Below the pieces are notes generated by a model that was not told where the DNA came from, made no database searches, and worked only from the letters and a program-made list of their open reading frames with translations. This document shows positions 29,123-42,600 of a DNA stretch of 64,000 nucleotides, in pieces. Within the stretch, counting starts at the first letter, position 1. The number at the start of each line of letters is the position of its first letter. The position numbers and the translations under genes were made by a program. The stretch covers positions 682,001 to 746,000 of the forward strand of contig CBFFRQ010000069.1 in NCBI GenBank assembly GCA_965644315.1, written 5' to 3'. This DNA is from Caecitellus pseudoparvulus. Taxonomy: Eukaryota; Bigyra: Bicosoecida.

Positions 29123-31256
29123 TCAGAACTGCACGCCAGCTGCATGGCGAGGGGGCGTGACGACAGAGGGTCTAGACTGGCGCTCGGAAGCAGCTGCGTA
29201 GGCGGTGGCTGCCGCCGCGATGGCCTTCATGGGTGGCGTGGACACCATGGCCACTTTGCTGCGAAGCTGGGCTTCCAAGTCGGCAATGTCCCGGATGGTG
29301 TGCCAGTACAGCAGCAGCTTGCCGTGGGGAGAGGGGTCGCACCCACACAAGTACAAGTGATGCCGGGGGCAGGCCATCTTGGCTGTGCCGCACGTGCGGC
29401 AGAGGACCGCGGAGAGGTAGCAGGCTTTGCGGCATTTGACACATTCGCCCCGGGCGTCTGCGTCGTTCTGCACGAAGAATCGGCAGCCTTCGCCGAACCC
29501 ATGTGCGTCCAAGGCCTTGCGCTCCCGGACTTCGCACCTCAGGACGGTGTGCACTTCGTCGGCGATAGTGGTCAGCTGGGCCTTGGTAAACTCAGCCTTG
29601 GGGGACAGCGCCCACCGCGCCAGGTCCAACATGAGTTTCTCGTGACAGAACACAGAGGCACGGGGCGCCGCTGCTGAGCGGTACACTTCAATGGCCTTGC
29701 GACCCCACGGAATCCACTCTGTGAGGGCGAAGTTGCACGCCTCAGCGATGTTGAAGCCGAGGCTGAAGCCGCCGTGGTACGCTCGTGGCATGGTGATGAT
29801 GAACTCTCCTGGGTGCTGCACAGTGCGCACGACATTCACACCTGCCGCAGTGAGGGTGGACGGAGACAGCATGGTGGTGAGTTGGAAGAGCAGATCTGGG
29901 TCGCTCTTGAACTTCTCATGCAAGTGCGCCTTCATGACGCTCTCGAAAGCCGGCGCGTCGGAGCCGGGGACACCGTACCAGCACTTGGCCTCACCATGGT
30001 GCATGTAGTTGATGGAGAAGAGGTAGTTGTCTTCCACGTGCCAGCAAAATGTGGAGAAGAGCATGCCCATGTACAGCCAAGGGACGTTAATGCCGCCGAC
30101 AGCCTCAGACACGAGGCGCAGCAGAGACGACGGTAAGTGCGGCATGTTGTTCAGGTTCCAGCCCGTCTCACGGTAGTACTCGGAGTCTCCGAAGCGGGGG
30201 TGGACGGACGACTTTAGGCCCACTGAGAGGGGGTTCTCCTCCACCGTGTTGCGGTGTGCATGCCCGACGACGGCGTAGTCTTGAGCCTCTAGCGTCGTGC
30301 CACCCATGCCTCCCACCCCGACCTTTCGCGACCCCGCCCGAGCAAAGCAAGCCCGCTTCAGGAATCCACTGCTGTACGTTTCTGTGTCCTGGTCGTTGCC
30401 GTACTCCACCTCCAGCCCAGGCGTGCCCTGCTCGATGGTGCTCCAGTACTTTGCCTCCATGCGATGCGTCAGCAGCTCGTGTGAGCTCATGCGAGAGGCC
30501 TGGGGTGCTGCCAGACCACGCTCCTTGGCGGCAGCAGTAAGGTTCTCTTGTGTTGGCTGGAACTCCGGGAAGCGCGCCTTGAATGCGTCCGCCATGACCT
30601 TGTACTCCTGCAGCTTGTAGCTACGTCCGTCAGGGAAGGGCTCACCTTGTCCCAGCAGGTGCAGGCGCTGCAGGCGAGTGCAAAACGTCTGCTGTGCACA
30701 GCTTGCATCCAGCCCACATGGGGGGGACCACCCAGTGGGCGGAATCACCTTGATGATGCCGTACGGCATGCCAGCCTGGCTGATGGAGGAAATGTACTTC
30801 ATAGGATCTGCGAACTGCTCCATGGTCGGCCGGAAGACGGCGGCCTCCGGCAAGCTGAGTCCAGAGAAAGATGCACTCTGTGTACCCATTGGGGTGGGAA
30901 ATATCCATGCTGGGCACGCGTGGGCCCGAACACGGCCGCAAGCACAGGGAATGGCAGCCACCGCAACCGACACGTGCACGCACCTGGTCAACCAAGCTCT
31001 TCTGCAGCGCTGCACGCAGCTGCACGAGCTCCTCACGCCCCATGGAATCCGAAGAAGTTGTCACACTGGATCGGGGCCGCCGTGCCCGCTTGCTGCGGCG
31101 GGAGGCCCCGTCTCCACCGGAGGCGGCAGCTGGCGCGGCCTGCTGCAAGGTTCCTCCCGCAACGTGGCCTGCTTGGGGACCAGCCTGGCACGCTGCAGGC
31201 GCACCTTGAGCGAGACCTCCATGTCGCTCTCGTTTGCTGCCTCCCAGACTTGCCAT
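29123..31256 (-). CDS. KDM5-like JmjC histone demethylase without ARID or PHD
   Basis: Exon 1 is 31256-30984 and exon 2 is 30877-29123, with a 106-nt intron; 675 residues. Exon 1 is basic and disordered. A JmjN domain follows (AAVFRPTMEQFADPMKYI...GIIKVIPP). The JmjC domain starts at WNLNNMPHLPSSLLR; FSTFCWHVEDNYLFSINYMH carries the Fe(II) ligands His and Glu, and FIITMPRAYHGGFSLGFNIAE the second His and the fold typical of KDM5. A C5HC2 zinc finger follows (CVKCRKACYLSAVLCRTCG...CPRHHLYLCGC). All metal ligands look intact. KDM5 enzymes demethylate H3K4me3/2. ARID and PHD domains between JmjN and JmjC and after it, normal in animal KDM5, are absent. KDM4-type is excluded by the zinc finger and the NLNNMP motif. 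Confidence 0.85.
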
Positions 31257-32275
31257 TATTCTCCTGAGGTGGCGAGGGGGGCGCACGAAGGTGCAGGCAG
31301 TAACAGGCGGCGGAATTGTACACTGGCAGCACTTGGTGTTGGCGACAAGAAGAACGCGACAGTGCCAGGGAAAATGAATGTCACCATACACCCATGAACC
31401 GGCAACTAGAAGGCTGTTGCGTGTTTTCGCTGCCTTCAAGGTGTTCCTTGTGCTGGCGGTGGCATCACCAGCGTTGCACGAACCACGTCAACACAGCATC
31501 AAGCACGAGGCAGCCAAGCCACCGCAGCAGGGCTGCCTCGAAACCAGTGTGCCACCCAGAACGCATATTGAGACCTCTGCCTGCCGTCTTGGGCCTGGCA
31601 GAGGCGCATGCGGCGGAGGCAGCCCTTGGTCACGTGGGCAGCAAAAACGCTTCCCGGCACGGGCAGCTCTGGAGCAAGACGATGCGCTGCAACGCCGGAC
31701 AACAGCACCCACCGCCCGCGCAGCGCAGCACCCACCTCGGACTGCCTCGTGCAAGCTGTGATGCTGCAAGTGCCCCCCCTGTGGGAGACTCTCCCGTCTG
31801 TGGCTGAGCGGGGCCGGAACGTGGACCAGCGTGACTTGGCCGGGCTGGCTCTCTTTCTCTGCGCTGCTGGGAGTTCCTTGCCTTCCGGCACGCACACGTC
31901 CTGCTTGCCAGGCGGCTGCTTTGTGAGGCAGTGTGTGGCGGGTGTGGGGATGGGAAGGCAGGTTTGACTGATGTGAATTGCCAGATGTGGGGGATGTGTT
32001 CCCGGGCTCCGAAGCTCCGTGCAAGCAAATGCGATTTCAAGGCGCTCCGAAAACCAGGACAGCGATGACGGGCACTCCACGCTCCCCTGGTGGCACCAAC
32101 ACGTCCCTGGATGGTGCGGAGTGCAAGTTTATAGTCACTGGCCTGCGCCAAGTGGGCGACCTCGACTGTGCCGCCACTCTGGCAGGCTGTGCAGTCCCCA
32201 ACGCGCTGGGCAGGCATTTCAGGCGGCAAGTGCAGTGCACCTGCCCCGCCCCGGCAGCCACACTGCAAAACGGCC
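31257..32275. other. Intergenic, no gene recognised
   Basis: About 1 kb between the start of the JmjC gene and the end of the myristoyl/PH gene, both minus strand. Overlapping open frames exist on both strands but none shows domain features or clean splice sites. It should contain the JmjC promoter and could hide a further 3' exon or long 3' UTR of the PH gene. Confidence 0.45.
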
Positions 32276-33419
32276 TCAAGGGCGCTTTTGGAGCCCTGCC
32301 TGCGACACGCAGCCTGCATCCCGGAACATCTCAACCCAGTCCTGAGCAACTTCTGCTGTGGGGGCCTGGAAAATCCACTCCCTCGCCCCTTTTGGGTTGG
32401 TGTCCGGGGATGTCGGCACAAGCTTGAACGTTGTGCCGGAGGAGTCATCATCACAGAGGCGCACGGTGTACAAATTCAGCGGGATCTTGCTGTCCCGGAT
32501 TGCACGCTCGCCCTCATCGTAGGATTGCCCTGCGCAGGAGTGACGTGGAGGCGCGGTGCGTGGGCACTGACGTGCCGGGCAGCTGGTGGAACACGCACGG
32601 TCATGGTAGTAGCTCATGAAGCCGGAGTCGAGGACAATGTACCGATTCTTGTACGCTCTGAACAGACCATGCTCCCCAGCCTTCTTCAGCCACCCTCCAA
32701 CGATAAGCGGCCCGTCCTGCTCGTCGCCTTCACCTTCGTCAGCCGCCTCCGCCTTGGCTGCCCAGTCGTCGTCCTGCTCCTCCCCATCATCAGCAGCACC
32801 GCCCTCGCCCAGACCCGCTGCTTCGGCCCGCAACTCGGCCACCTCCGCCTCGGACAGCATGGCGGAGCTGGAGGGGCGCCGCGTGGGGCCCTTGGCGGCC
32901 TCTGCCGCAACGGCAGCATCGCCCGGACTGGCGCCCGCCTCGGCTGGCGCACTGCCCCGCCCCTCAGCAGCGCTAAGATCTGCACTGTCACGGCTGCCTG
33001 GTGCTGCACCTGCACCCGAGGGGGGTGGCACTTCCCCGGCTCCTCCTTCATCTTCTGCAGCGGCTGCCTTCGACGGGCCGGGCTCCGGTGCCAAGGCAGC
33101 TTCTTCCACGGCAACATCTTCGATTGTAGCACCTTGGTCCGGTGCAGGGACACTCTGGGAACCTGCAGTCTCCTGTGCAGCGACGGCGCGACGCGATTGT
33201 GCACGAAGCAGGCCTTGCGGAAATCGCGCTGGGGCTCACAGGAATTGTGCTGCTTTCCTTGGGCACAGGCTTCGCCGTCTGAACAGGAGGAATGAATGCG
33301 AGCATGCCAATCGCATGGTGCAACAATGCACACCGTGATTCACTCACGCCGGCGTCGGCAGGCAGCGGCACGTCCTCAGGGGCATCAGCCCTGGCAGCCG
33401 AAGACGCCCCGCATCCCAT
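32276..33419 (-). CDS. N-myristoylated PH-domain protein
   Basis: Exons are 33419-33348, 33278-33240, 33172-32599 and 32529-32276, with introns of 69, 67 and 69 nt; 312 residues. The start MGCGASSAARADAPED is a strong N-myristoylation signal (MGxxxS) with Cys3 available for palmitoylation. An Ala/Pro/Glu-rich disordered and acidic region of about 140 residues follows. The PH domain begins GPLIVGGWLKKAGEHGLFRAYKNR with YIVLDSGFMSYYHD, continues DSKIPLNLYTVRLCDD and ends with the conserved Trp of the C-terminal helix (VAQDWVEMFRDA). The dual-acyl anchor and PH domain point to the plasma or ciliary membrane. The third intron is a 69-nt in-frame insertion whose removal restores the PH sequence. 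No ortholog named. Confidence 0.75.
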
Positions 33420-33696
33420 GGTGGACAAACAGCCCGCGCTTCGCCAAAGCGCGGGGCGGCAGCAGGGCGCAAAGAAGGGGTGTATGGGGCAGTCCCTTTC
33501 GCCCGTTGCATGGCTGCGCGCGGCTCGTGTGGTGGGTGTGGTTTGAGCACCTGACCCGACCGCCACGCCACCACGCCGACGGCGCGCTCCATTGGCAGCC
33601 ACAGGTCAAATCTCATGGCCTGCTTGACACCCACAGCAGCCCGCTCACACCGTCCCATGCCTGCGAGTCGTTGCGCACGTTGCACAGCCCGCAGCC
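33420..33696. promoter_or_regulatory. Short divergent promoter region
   Basis: 277 bp between the starts of the PH gene (-) and the giant USP gene (+). No defined element recognised; an isolated AATGCA lies inside the first PH intron at 33325, not here. Confidence 0.3.
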
Positions 33697-36600
33697 ATGG
33701 CAGCGGAGGAAGTGCCGGGTGGCGGCGACATCGCCGCCAGCATTGGCTTCATCGTCCCAAGTGCAGTGGTGGATGTGGAGGTCATGTACGAAGGGGCGCT
33801 GCCGCCTCCATACTTCCACCGAGTCACAGACGCCCGCGGAACGGGTGTAAACTTGGCTGCCTCCAGTGGCAGGACTGTCTCCCTGTGGTACGCCCAGCAC
33901 AGTGACAAGGAGACTCTCGGCAAGCCGCCAGTGGTCGCCTTGACGGTGGTGCACGGCGCTGACACTCCTGTGCCGGAAGGCTTCACCCGCCTGTCCAAGG
34001 AGGTCCTGCGCGCGCCAGACGACGCCGACAAGGCTTACCTGGCCGTGAAGCGCCGTGAAAGCGGCGGCACAGAACTGGGCTTGGGAGGCATCGCAGCTAC
34101 GTACGGAGATGACACACCAGGTATGCTGCAGAGCCTTGTGCTACCGCCGCTACCCGCACGGGGTGTCACGCATGCGGCTGGCGCGCCCTGTCACGCGCAG
34201 AGGGCGAAGGCTGGGAAAAAGTGCTGCCTGCGCTGCATGATGCGGGAGATGACCGCCTGCGCTTGTGGACAAAGGAGGCAGAGGAAGGTGAGTGCGAGTG
34301 CGGCGAACGCCTCAACACGCCAACGCGACGCCACCCCGCCGAACGCACTGAGCGCGTTCCTGCCCGCAGTTGCCGACGACGACTGGGATCAAAGCAAGCT
34401 TGCTGTCGGGGATTGGGTTGACGTGTTGGACCACTCCACTTGGCGCTTGGGCCGCGTGGTGGAAGTCGGTGAGGACGGCACGCTGACAGTGCGCATGAAG
34501 GGGTGGGCGGAGCGCTATGATAAGCACGAGGCGCCTGGCTCGGCCAACTTGGCCCGGCCAGGCACCAAGTCCACGAAGGAGGGGCCTCTGCACGTGCGGC
34601 AGGGGGATGCCTTTGACATTGACTGGGAGGCTGTGGACGACATGATCATGAAGGTGGACGACTACATGTCAGGGGAGTTTCCGGAGCACCTCAAGGTACG
34701 CAGCTGCGTGCACAGCCTACCCCGTCGCCGCCTCTCACCCTGCCCCTCTCTCCCCAACTCTGTCTCCAGGACACGTGGCTTGGCATGGAGCTGCCGTACT
34801 TCGTGGAGAAGGCCCTGGTATCCAAGTACGACTCCGATGACATGCACCCCCGTGTGAACGGCTTCAACCAGAAGGTGCTGGAGCTCATCGCCTGGTTCAT
34901 GCGGCAACTGGAGGAAGACGTCCCTGAGGCCATCCTGCAGCAGCTGGGGCGCCTGTACCTCGCCGACGCCCAGTGCAACTTCTTCTTCAATCGCCCCAGC
35001 CACGGCGTGCGGGGGGACTCGGCCGAGGCGTCCAAGTACAACGGCGCCTGTGGCAAGCTGCCTCCTGGTGGCGCCTCCAAGTTTTTCGTGTCAAACTTGA
35101 ACCACTTCCACGAGTGTGGTGGGTACGACGCCATGCTGCAGCGCCTGCAGCGGGAGAAGCCCATCCCCATGGCTGAGCTGAGCGTGTACACGAAGGTTCT
35201 GGAAGTCCCCAAGCGCTGCTACGACCCCGGGTGGGTGGGGACGTTCCTGGGCCCCCTCGTGCGGGCGGCAGCCCACCGCTGCGCACATGGTGATGACGCT
35301 GACTACAACGACTTGGCGGAGACGGGCGTCCCCATCACCATCGACATCGTGCAAACGCTGGTGACGCAGACCGTCAACGTCGCAAGCACCATGGCACAAG
35401 TGGAGGCGCTGGATGAGTTGCCAGGCCAGTTGCTGGAGACGCACCAGGCCAACGTGTACAGCCGAGCCCTGCGGCACCCTCGACTGGCAGTGCGCATCAA
35501 GGCAGCGGACGGCTTGGTGGACTTGGGCACCAATGCCCTGCGTGCCTCGGGCAAGCTCGCCTCGACGTACACTGGGTACTACCGCCCCCCCAAGACGAAG
35601 TTCTTCAAGTCCGACACCTTCGTGCAGTGGGCCCGGGACCACGCCGTCGTGGAGCGCATGCTGGACATGGCGGTGGCGGAGGAGGGCAGTGAGGCTGCCG
35701 TGGCGGCGGGCGTCGCAGGGAAGACCACCCTGCCTGCCCTGTCGCCTGGCCACGTGGCCTTTGCTGCGGACACGGGCATCCACCTGCAAATGATCAAGCG
35801 CGCGGTGCAGTTCGGCCTCGTCATGGCGCGGGAGAAGGCGGACTTGCCGCCCGGCCTGCTGCCCTTGCTCATGCACGCAGCGGAGCGGGAGGGATCCCCC
35901 GCCGCGGAGAGCGAGGTCTTCAGCATCATCTCCTCAGCAGCCAGCATGGTGCCTGTGGACCAGTTGAGCAGCCTCTTCGAGAACATCTCAGCCATCCCCA
36001 TCCCCAAGTGGACAGAGGCCACAGTGACCCTCATGGACACCTTCACCACCGCGGCAGCCGGGGCGCTGTACGAAGCCCAGCACCCCCCCGCGGGCGCAGC
36101 TGTGGCACAAGATGCGAAGGAGCCGGCTACCACCACGCCTGGCGAGACCCCCCTCTTTGCCTTGCCCCTGCTGTGGAGCGCCTTGACCGGGGACGCGCCC
36201 GCCCCCGAGGCTGTCAAGGAAGACGTCAAGACAGTCTTCGTCAAGCTGCTCAAGGAGCCAGTGTTCCGCCCCCAAGTGCAGCACTACGTGCAGGAGTGTG
36301 TCGCGAACATCACCTCTGGGAAGAACCCCGAAGCCTCCTGCCGCCTGGCGTCCTCGCTTCTGGAGGCTCTGCCTCGCATCGCCACGTACCTGGTGCCCGC
36401 AGAGTTCACGCAGGGTGCCGTCATCACGCAGTTGGCCACCACCCAAGAGTTGCTCCCAGCCCTGCTGCGGGAGATGGCAGCGTACAAGGAAGCTGCACAG
36501 AAGGCAGCCGCCGCCGCTGGCGCCCAGCCCGCCTGTGGCCTGCACAAGCAGCTGCAAGCCACCATGTCCTCCGTGTGGGAGGGGCAGGCTGTGCCCAGCG

Positions 36601-39600
36601 CTGAGGGCACTCCCCTCAGCGCTGCTTCCGACGAACTGGTGGTGGGTGACGTGGCACACACAGAGGCTGTGGAGGCCCGGCTGGAGTTCCTGGGCAAGCT
36701 CGTGGGCGCCTCCACTCTGCAGCTGAGCGTGGAGCAGCTGCAGGAGCTGTTCAAGCTCTTCGTCTCTGGCTGCGTCACGCGCAAGGAGCAAGAGACCTTC
36801 TTGAAGTGGCTCAGGCTGGTGCAGTTCGGCGAGGTGGGCGTGCCACCTCACGCTGAGGGTGCCGCTGCCTTTGCCCATGACACCACCGCTGCAGTGTTCC
36901 AGCAGCTGTTCTGCTCTCCAGAGCATCTCCCGGTTGTTGGCCTGCAGTCTGAGGGCCTCGCCGCCTTCCAGGCGTTTTTCCTGTGCGTTGCCAGGCGGCA
37001 GCGTCTGCGCGCCAGCCCCTGCTCGCTTGGACCGCCGCGCTCTCCCCCCCCCCTTGCAGGTACTTGAATGGCCGCGCTGGCAAGGTAACTTCATTCTCAG
37101 ACGCCAAGCGATTCAAGGTTGTGGACGTTGAGCTGGACGGCTTGTCTACGCTGTGGCGCATCGTGGCACAGGTGCGATTCCAGGCTGCGACTCTGGTTCG
37201 CGGTGCCCGCCGTCACGCCGTTCCGCGCCACTGCCCACGCAGACACGCTCGGCGGCTGTGCGCAATGCCGCCATGTCGCTGCTTATCTCCCTGCATGTGC
37301 GCTTGGACCCCTCCAGTGGCTTGGTGGTGGGCCGAGTCGTGCAGGATTTCGCACACAGCATTCTGGATCGCCTGCACCTCATTCACTCGTAAGTGCCCTT
37401 GTTTCAAGTACCCTGAATATCTCCGCAGTCGTTTGCAGGAGTGAGCCCAGCTGGTGCTGGGGGTGGGCTTCAAACCCATCGGCGATGAGAGTCGCAGGAG
37501 TTCGATCCTCCCTCACCTGCGCCACTTTTTTTCCGTGCACAGGTCCCAGGACCCCTCCACACCTCAAGCTGCTGCATTCAGCTGCGCGACAGCCCTGCTC
37601 CGCATGCTGCGAGTGCTGCTGGTCACTGCCGCCAAGGCGACAAGGACCGATTTCGCAGATGTGGGGGATGAGGTGCCCGCCACCGGACCCATCACTCTCG
37701 TCGTGAACGTCGGCTCCCTCGTGGAGACACACGAGCCCTCCACACAGATCCTGACGCTGCCTCAAGACGCCACCTTCTATCAACTGCGCGAAACCATCGC
37801 GGCCAAGGTGCGGTACGACCCCGCCAAGGTGCGCCTCTCGATCAACGAGCAGGAGATCGATGCAGCCATGCAGGAGCTGGGACTTGTGACCAGTGAAATG
37901 GGCTGGCGAGACGTGGATGCGACGCTCCTGCCCAACCCATCGGGTGACACTTGCGACCACCCTTCAACCGACCACCCCGAGGATTTCTCCGTGGAGCAGC
38001 CCGTTCACGAGGGCGGGGATGCTGCTGAGCCCTCCACGGCTGCAGCCACTGCCCAGCTGGCGGAGCACATCGCCCAGGATCCCAAGCTCTTCCAGCAGAT
38101 CCTGGAAACTGGCTCCTGGGCCATGGCGGCGCGGGCGGCCCATGCCTCGCCCTTCCTGGTGCGCCTGGGCTCTTCCCTGGAGCAGGAGACGTGGCTGCTG
38201 CTGCGGCAGCTGCCCACGAACAAGCAGGTCGCAGCGGCGGTGGACAGCCTGGAAGAGGGCGGTGAGGGCATGTCCTGGCGCGAGCTGTGCGGCGACGCGG
38301 GGCACCTGCTGCGCATGCTGTACACCATGGACCTCATGCAGGCGGCAGGCTGCGAGCAGGTGAAGGCTGCCGAGGCCACTGGGGAGGAGGCCAAGGCGGA
38401 GGAGGGTGACGGTGAGGCAGACCCGGAAGCTGAGGCTGAAGCCGAGGCCTCCAAGCCCAAGCCTTCCTCTGACTTCGTGGATGCGTCGGGTGTCAACGTT
38501 GACGAGGCGGACGAGCCTGAGGAGGAGGAGGAGGAGGAGGCTGACGTGGACCCCTGGACACTGCTCACGCCAGCTGCCGCGGCATGGAGCGCCCGCTTGC
38601 TGAACGCGGGTGCACTCACTGTCCTTGTGCGCCTGCTGGGCTCAGAGTTGGACGTCGAGGGCGTGCTGGTGCGTGGCTCGACCCTTGCCAAGATGGCCGT
38701 GGCACGGCTGCTCGCCATGACGCAGCACACGGCCCGCCTCGCGGCCGTGCCACACGAGGGTGTCACGTGTGACTCAGTGCCGCCTGCTGACGTCGCGGCC
38801 GTCGCTGAGCGCATCATGCGCATCATGCAGCTGACTGCGGAGGCTGGCTCCCGCCGCGCGGAGGAGGCGGCGGCGGCTGACGATGAGGAGGATGAGGACA
38901 AGGCTGGTGCTGCGGAGAGCAAGGGTGCCGACAACGGCGGCGGCAGCGGCGGCTACTACGACGACGACGACGACTGGGGCGGGGATGGCATGGACTACCT
39001 CTTCTCCAACGACCAGCGGGGGGGGTACAACGACGGCCTGGGCTTGGACGACGTTGCTTCCTTCATGGCCACGGGGCGCATGGGCCCTTCCACCGCCCCG
39101 AACCTCTCGCGGCAGGCCTCTGATTCGTCCGTCTTGTCCCCTGACAACATTGCCAAGGCCATGCGTGGCGGGCTGGGCGTGACGGAGGCAGCAGTGGAGG
39201 CCAACATCATCGAGGCTTCCGTGGGGGTGGTGGCACACCTGGTGCGCACTGGCGGCGATGCCAGCCGCTCAGTGCTGCAAGCCCTGTACAGCTTCGACGG
39301 CGTGGGCGATGTGTTCCTGCAGGGCGTGCTGTCTGCGACGGAGGAAGCCGTGCGCAAGGAAGTCATGTCAGGCATCTTGCAGCTGTGCTCAGCAGGGTCC
39401 GTGGACAGCGTGGGTGGGTCTGTGAAGCCGCCCGGCGACTTCTTCGTGCCCCTGCTCGTGGATCGCCTGGTGTTGGTGTACTCCCACCCTGACACTTGCC
39501 AGCAGTTCTTCGACCTGCTGGCAGCGCTCATCCAGGAGGCCGCCAAGGGTGCAGTGGGCAAACGGGTGGCCTTGCCCATCGACGCGCCGGCCCTCGCCGC

Positions 39601-42600
39601 CTCCCTCTCCCAGCTCATCCGCCTGCACCCCGTCGTGGAGTTGACAGCGGAGGACAAGGACCCTGTCCTGCAGGGACTGCTGACCCTCACGGCCGCCCTG
39701 GCGGTGGCGTACCCCAGCATGAAGGAGACGCTGGCGCTGGAACAGACAGCAGACGGCAAGAAGGGCCACGGGCTGTTGGAAGAGGTGTTCACAGAGTGCC
39801 TGTTCCGGGTGCCTTCCCCGGAAGACTCCACCTCTGCCGCGGGAGGCGGCATCCCCCCCAAGTGCAAGCACGTGTCCACACGTGCCGCAGCCTTCTCCCT
39901 GCTGCTCACGCTGGCGGAGGGCAGCAACACCCTCACCACCATCCTCGCGAACAAGGTCCTGCAGCAGCGAACCACTGGGGACTCCAGCGGCACGGCCATG
40001 TCCTCATACCAGAGCAGGTACACCAGCCTGCCCCGCTCTTCAGCCGGGTACGCTGGCATCGTCAACCCCGGCTGCACCTGCTACATGAATTCGTCCCTGC
40101 AGCAGTTCTTCATGACGCGTGAGTTCCGCAAGGGTGTGCTGGCCTTCAAGGACACCGAGGAGGACCGCAAGGAGAGCATGATGTACCAGCTGCAGCTGCT
40201 GTTCGCGCACCTGCAAGAGACGCAGCGCATGGCTGTGGACATCAAGCCATGGTGCCACGCGTTCAAGGACTGGGATGGGCAGCCGACGTCCCTCTCTGAG
40301 CAAAAGGACGCGTCTGAGTTCCTCACGCAGCTGTTCCAGAACATGGAGGTGCGCATGCAGGGGTCGCCTCAGGAGAACATGCTGAAGGAGGTGTTTGGCG
40401 GCACGTCGGTGCAGGAGCTGGTGGCGAAGAGCCCTGATGGCCAGCTCATGTACTCCCGCCGCTCCTCCCCGCACATGATGTTGGAGGTGCCGGTGCAGGG
40501 GCACAAGTCCCTTGCCGAGGGCCTGGCTGCCTCCATTTCCGGGGAGACGGTGGACTACTCGTGGGAGACGGGCGTCGTGGGGGAGGACGGCAAGGAGGAG
40601 AAGCTGCGCCTGGAAACCATGAAGCGCACCAGCATCGAGACGGCGCCGGAGCACCTCATCGTGCACCTGAAGCGCTTCGAGTTCGACTTCCAGACGCTGC
40701 AGCAGAAGAAGCTGGATGACTACTACCAGTTCCCCCGCGAGCTGAACCTGTGGGACTACACCCTCTACGGCCGTGCTGACCGGGACCAGCCTGTGCAAGA
40801 TGCCGGCGGTGCCGTGGCAGGCACGGCTGCTGCCGAGGAGGCTGACGCCGCTGCCACTGTGGACTTCAGTGCACCAGAGGGCGTCTCCGCAGACGACTTC
40901 CAGTACACGCTGGTGGGCGTCGTCGTGCACACCGGCACGGCCCACGGCGGGCACTACTACAGCTACATTCGCGAGCGGTCTCTGTCTGGGCCCACCTCCC
41001 GCTGGCTGCTCTTCAACGACAGCTCGGTGTCTGAGTGGGACGACTCAGACCTGGAGGCGCAGACGTTTGGCGGCGAGTACGAAGCTCCGCGGTCTCGCTA
41101 CGTCGGCTTTGGCAACACGAACTATGGCGGCACGGCGTACGGCGGCGCTGGCTACGGCAGCGGCACGTACAAGGTGTCCCGCTGCGCCAACGGCTTCCTG
41201 CTCTTCTACGACAAGGTGCCGAAGCAGGCGGGCAGCCAGCCTGCGCAGTCCGCTGCGGAGGGTGCCGGCACTGTGGCACGCCCAGCCGCCAGCCAGGGAG
41301 GCGGCGCCAGCACTGACAAGGACGCCATCGTGGCTGCTGCCTCGGCATTTGCTGAGAAGATGCGCAGCCGATACAAGGGTGCCAGCGTCGCGCTGGAGAC
41401 GCGCGTGCCGGTGCCTGGCGACATGTACCGTGAGATCTGGCAGGACAACCTGACCTTCTGGCGTCGCACGCTCATGTCAGACAAGTCGTACATGGACTTC
41501 CTGGCCACGTTTGTGGACAAGATGGCGTCCCAGGCGAAGCTCAGCCAGCGCTCCGACGCGGCGCCATCGGTGTACCCCGCCAGTGGCTTTGTGGACGACG
41601 AGGATGCTGAGGCGCAGGCAGGCGGCAACTTGCCTGTGCTGCGACTGCTGACGACGTTCGTGCTCAAGACGGTGGCGGGCGGCACCCACAAGTCGGAGCT
41701 GCCCAAGTGGATCGCCCGCATCCAGCGCCTCCTGGGCAACGACCTCACCGCCAACGCGTGGATGCTACAGTACCTGCTGCGAGGTGCGGCGTCCGCTGGT
41801 GCACAGGACAGCGCTGGGGAGAGCAAGGAAGTGGACGCGGAGGCAGGGCGCGTGGACATCGGCGGCGTGGCAAGTGCGCTGAAGGCCCTGCTGCTGGACT
41901 CCCGCGACGAGCCCATGCAGGACGCCGTGGCAGACCTGCTGGTGTTCATCCTGCGCAAGCTGGCACCCCACGAGGAGCTGCCGGCGCCCGCGGATGCCCC
42001 TGCCGCCCGGGCTGCCGCATGGGCCAAGGCCCAGGCCCGCGCAGAGGAACTGGGGCGGCCCTTGGACAAGCAGGCCTTCCCCGCTCCCCCTGGGCTCCTG
42101 GTGTCCACGACGCTGGACGCGTTTGTGTGGCTCATGCCAGACCTGTACAAGTCTTGGTACAGCTTCAAGCCGTTCACGCGCATGATGGTGAACTTGGTGG
42201 AGGAGAAGCACGACGCTACGCGTCACGCATTTGCCACGCACTTGCTGCAGCGCAAGATGCTGGGCATGATCGTGGACCTCATCGAAGCCGACTCCAGCGC
42301 TGTCAAGTGCCTGCACGACGCCGCCAAGTGCCGTGCCTTCCTCATCAACGGCATTGATGCCGTGTCGGAGGCCTTTGCGCAGGAGCAGGACTCTCCTGCA
42401 CCCGCACCCGTGCCCGCGCACTCGTACGGCTGGACCGCCAACTCGGGCGTGGGGGGCACTCCATCCCGCCGCATGGGCAACGCGTACTCCGGCCCGTACC
42501 TGCACTTCGTGTACCGCACCTTCAACGGCCTCATCCGCCACGCCCTGCCAATCTCTGGCGTGGGCGGCAGCCCCAGCCAGCAGGGTGTGGAGGTGCCCCT

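Noticed and set aside
31316-32454. Several overlapping open frames in the gap after the JmjC gene
   Set aside because: No recognisable motif, no consistent splice sites, composition typical of chance frames.
37454-37542. Start of the 2065-codon frame as an independent gene
   Set aside because: That apparent start lies inside the tRNA-Sec gene; the frame joins in phase to upstream exons of the USP gene.
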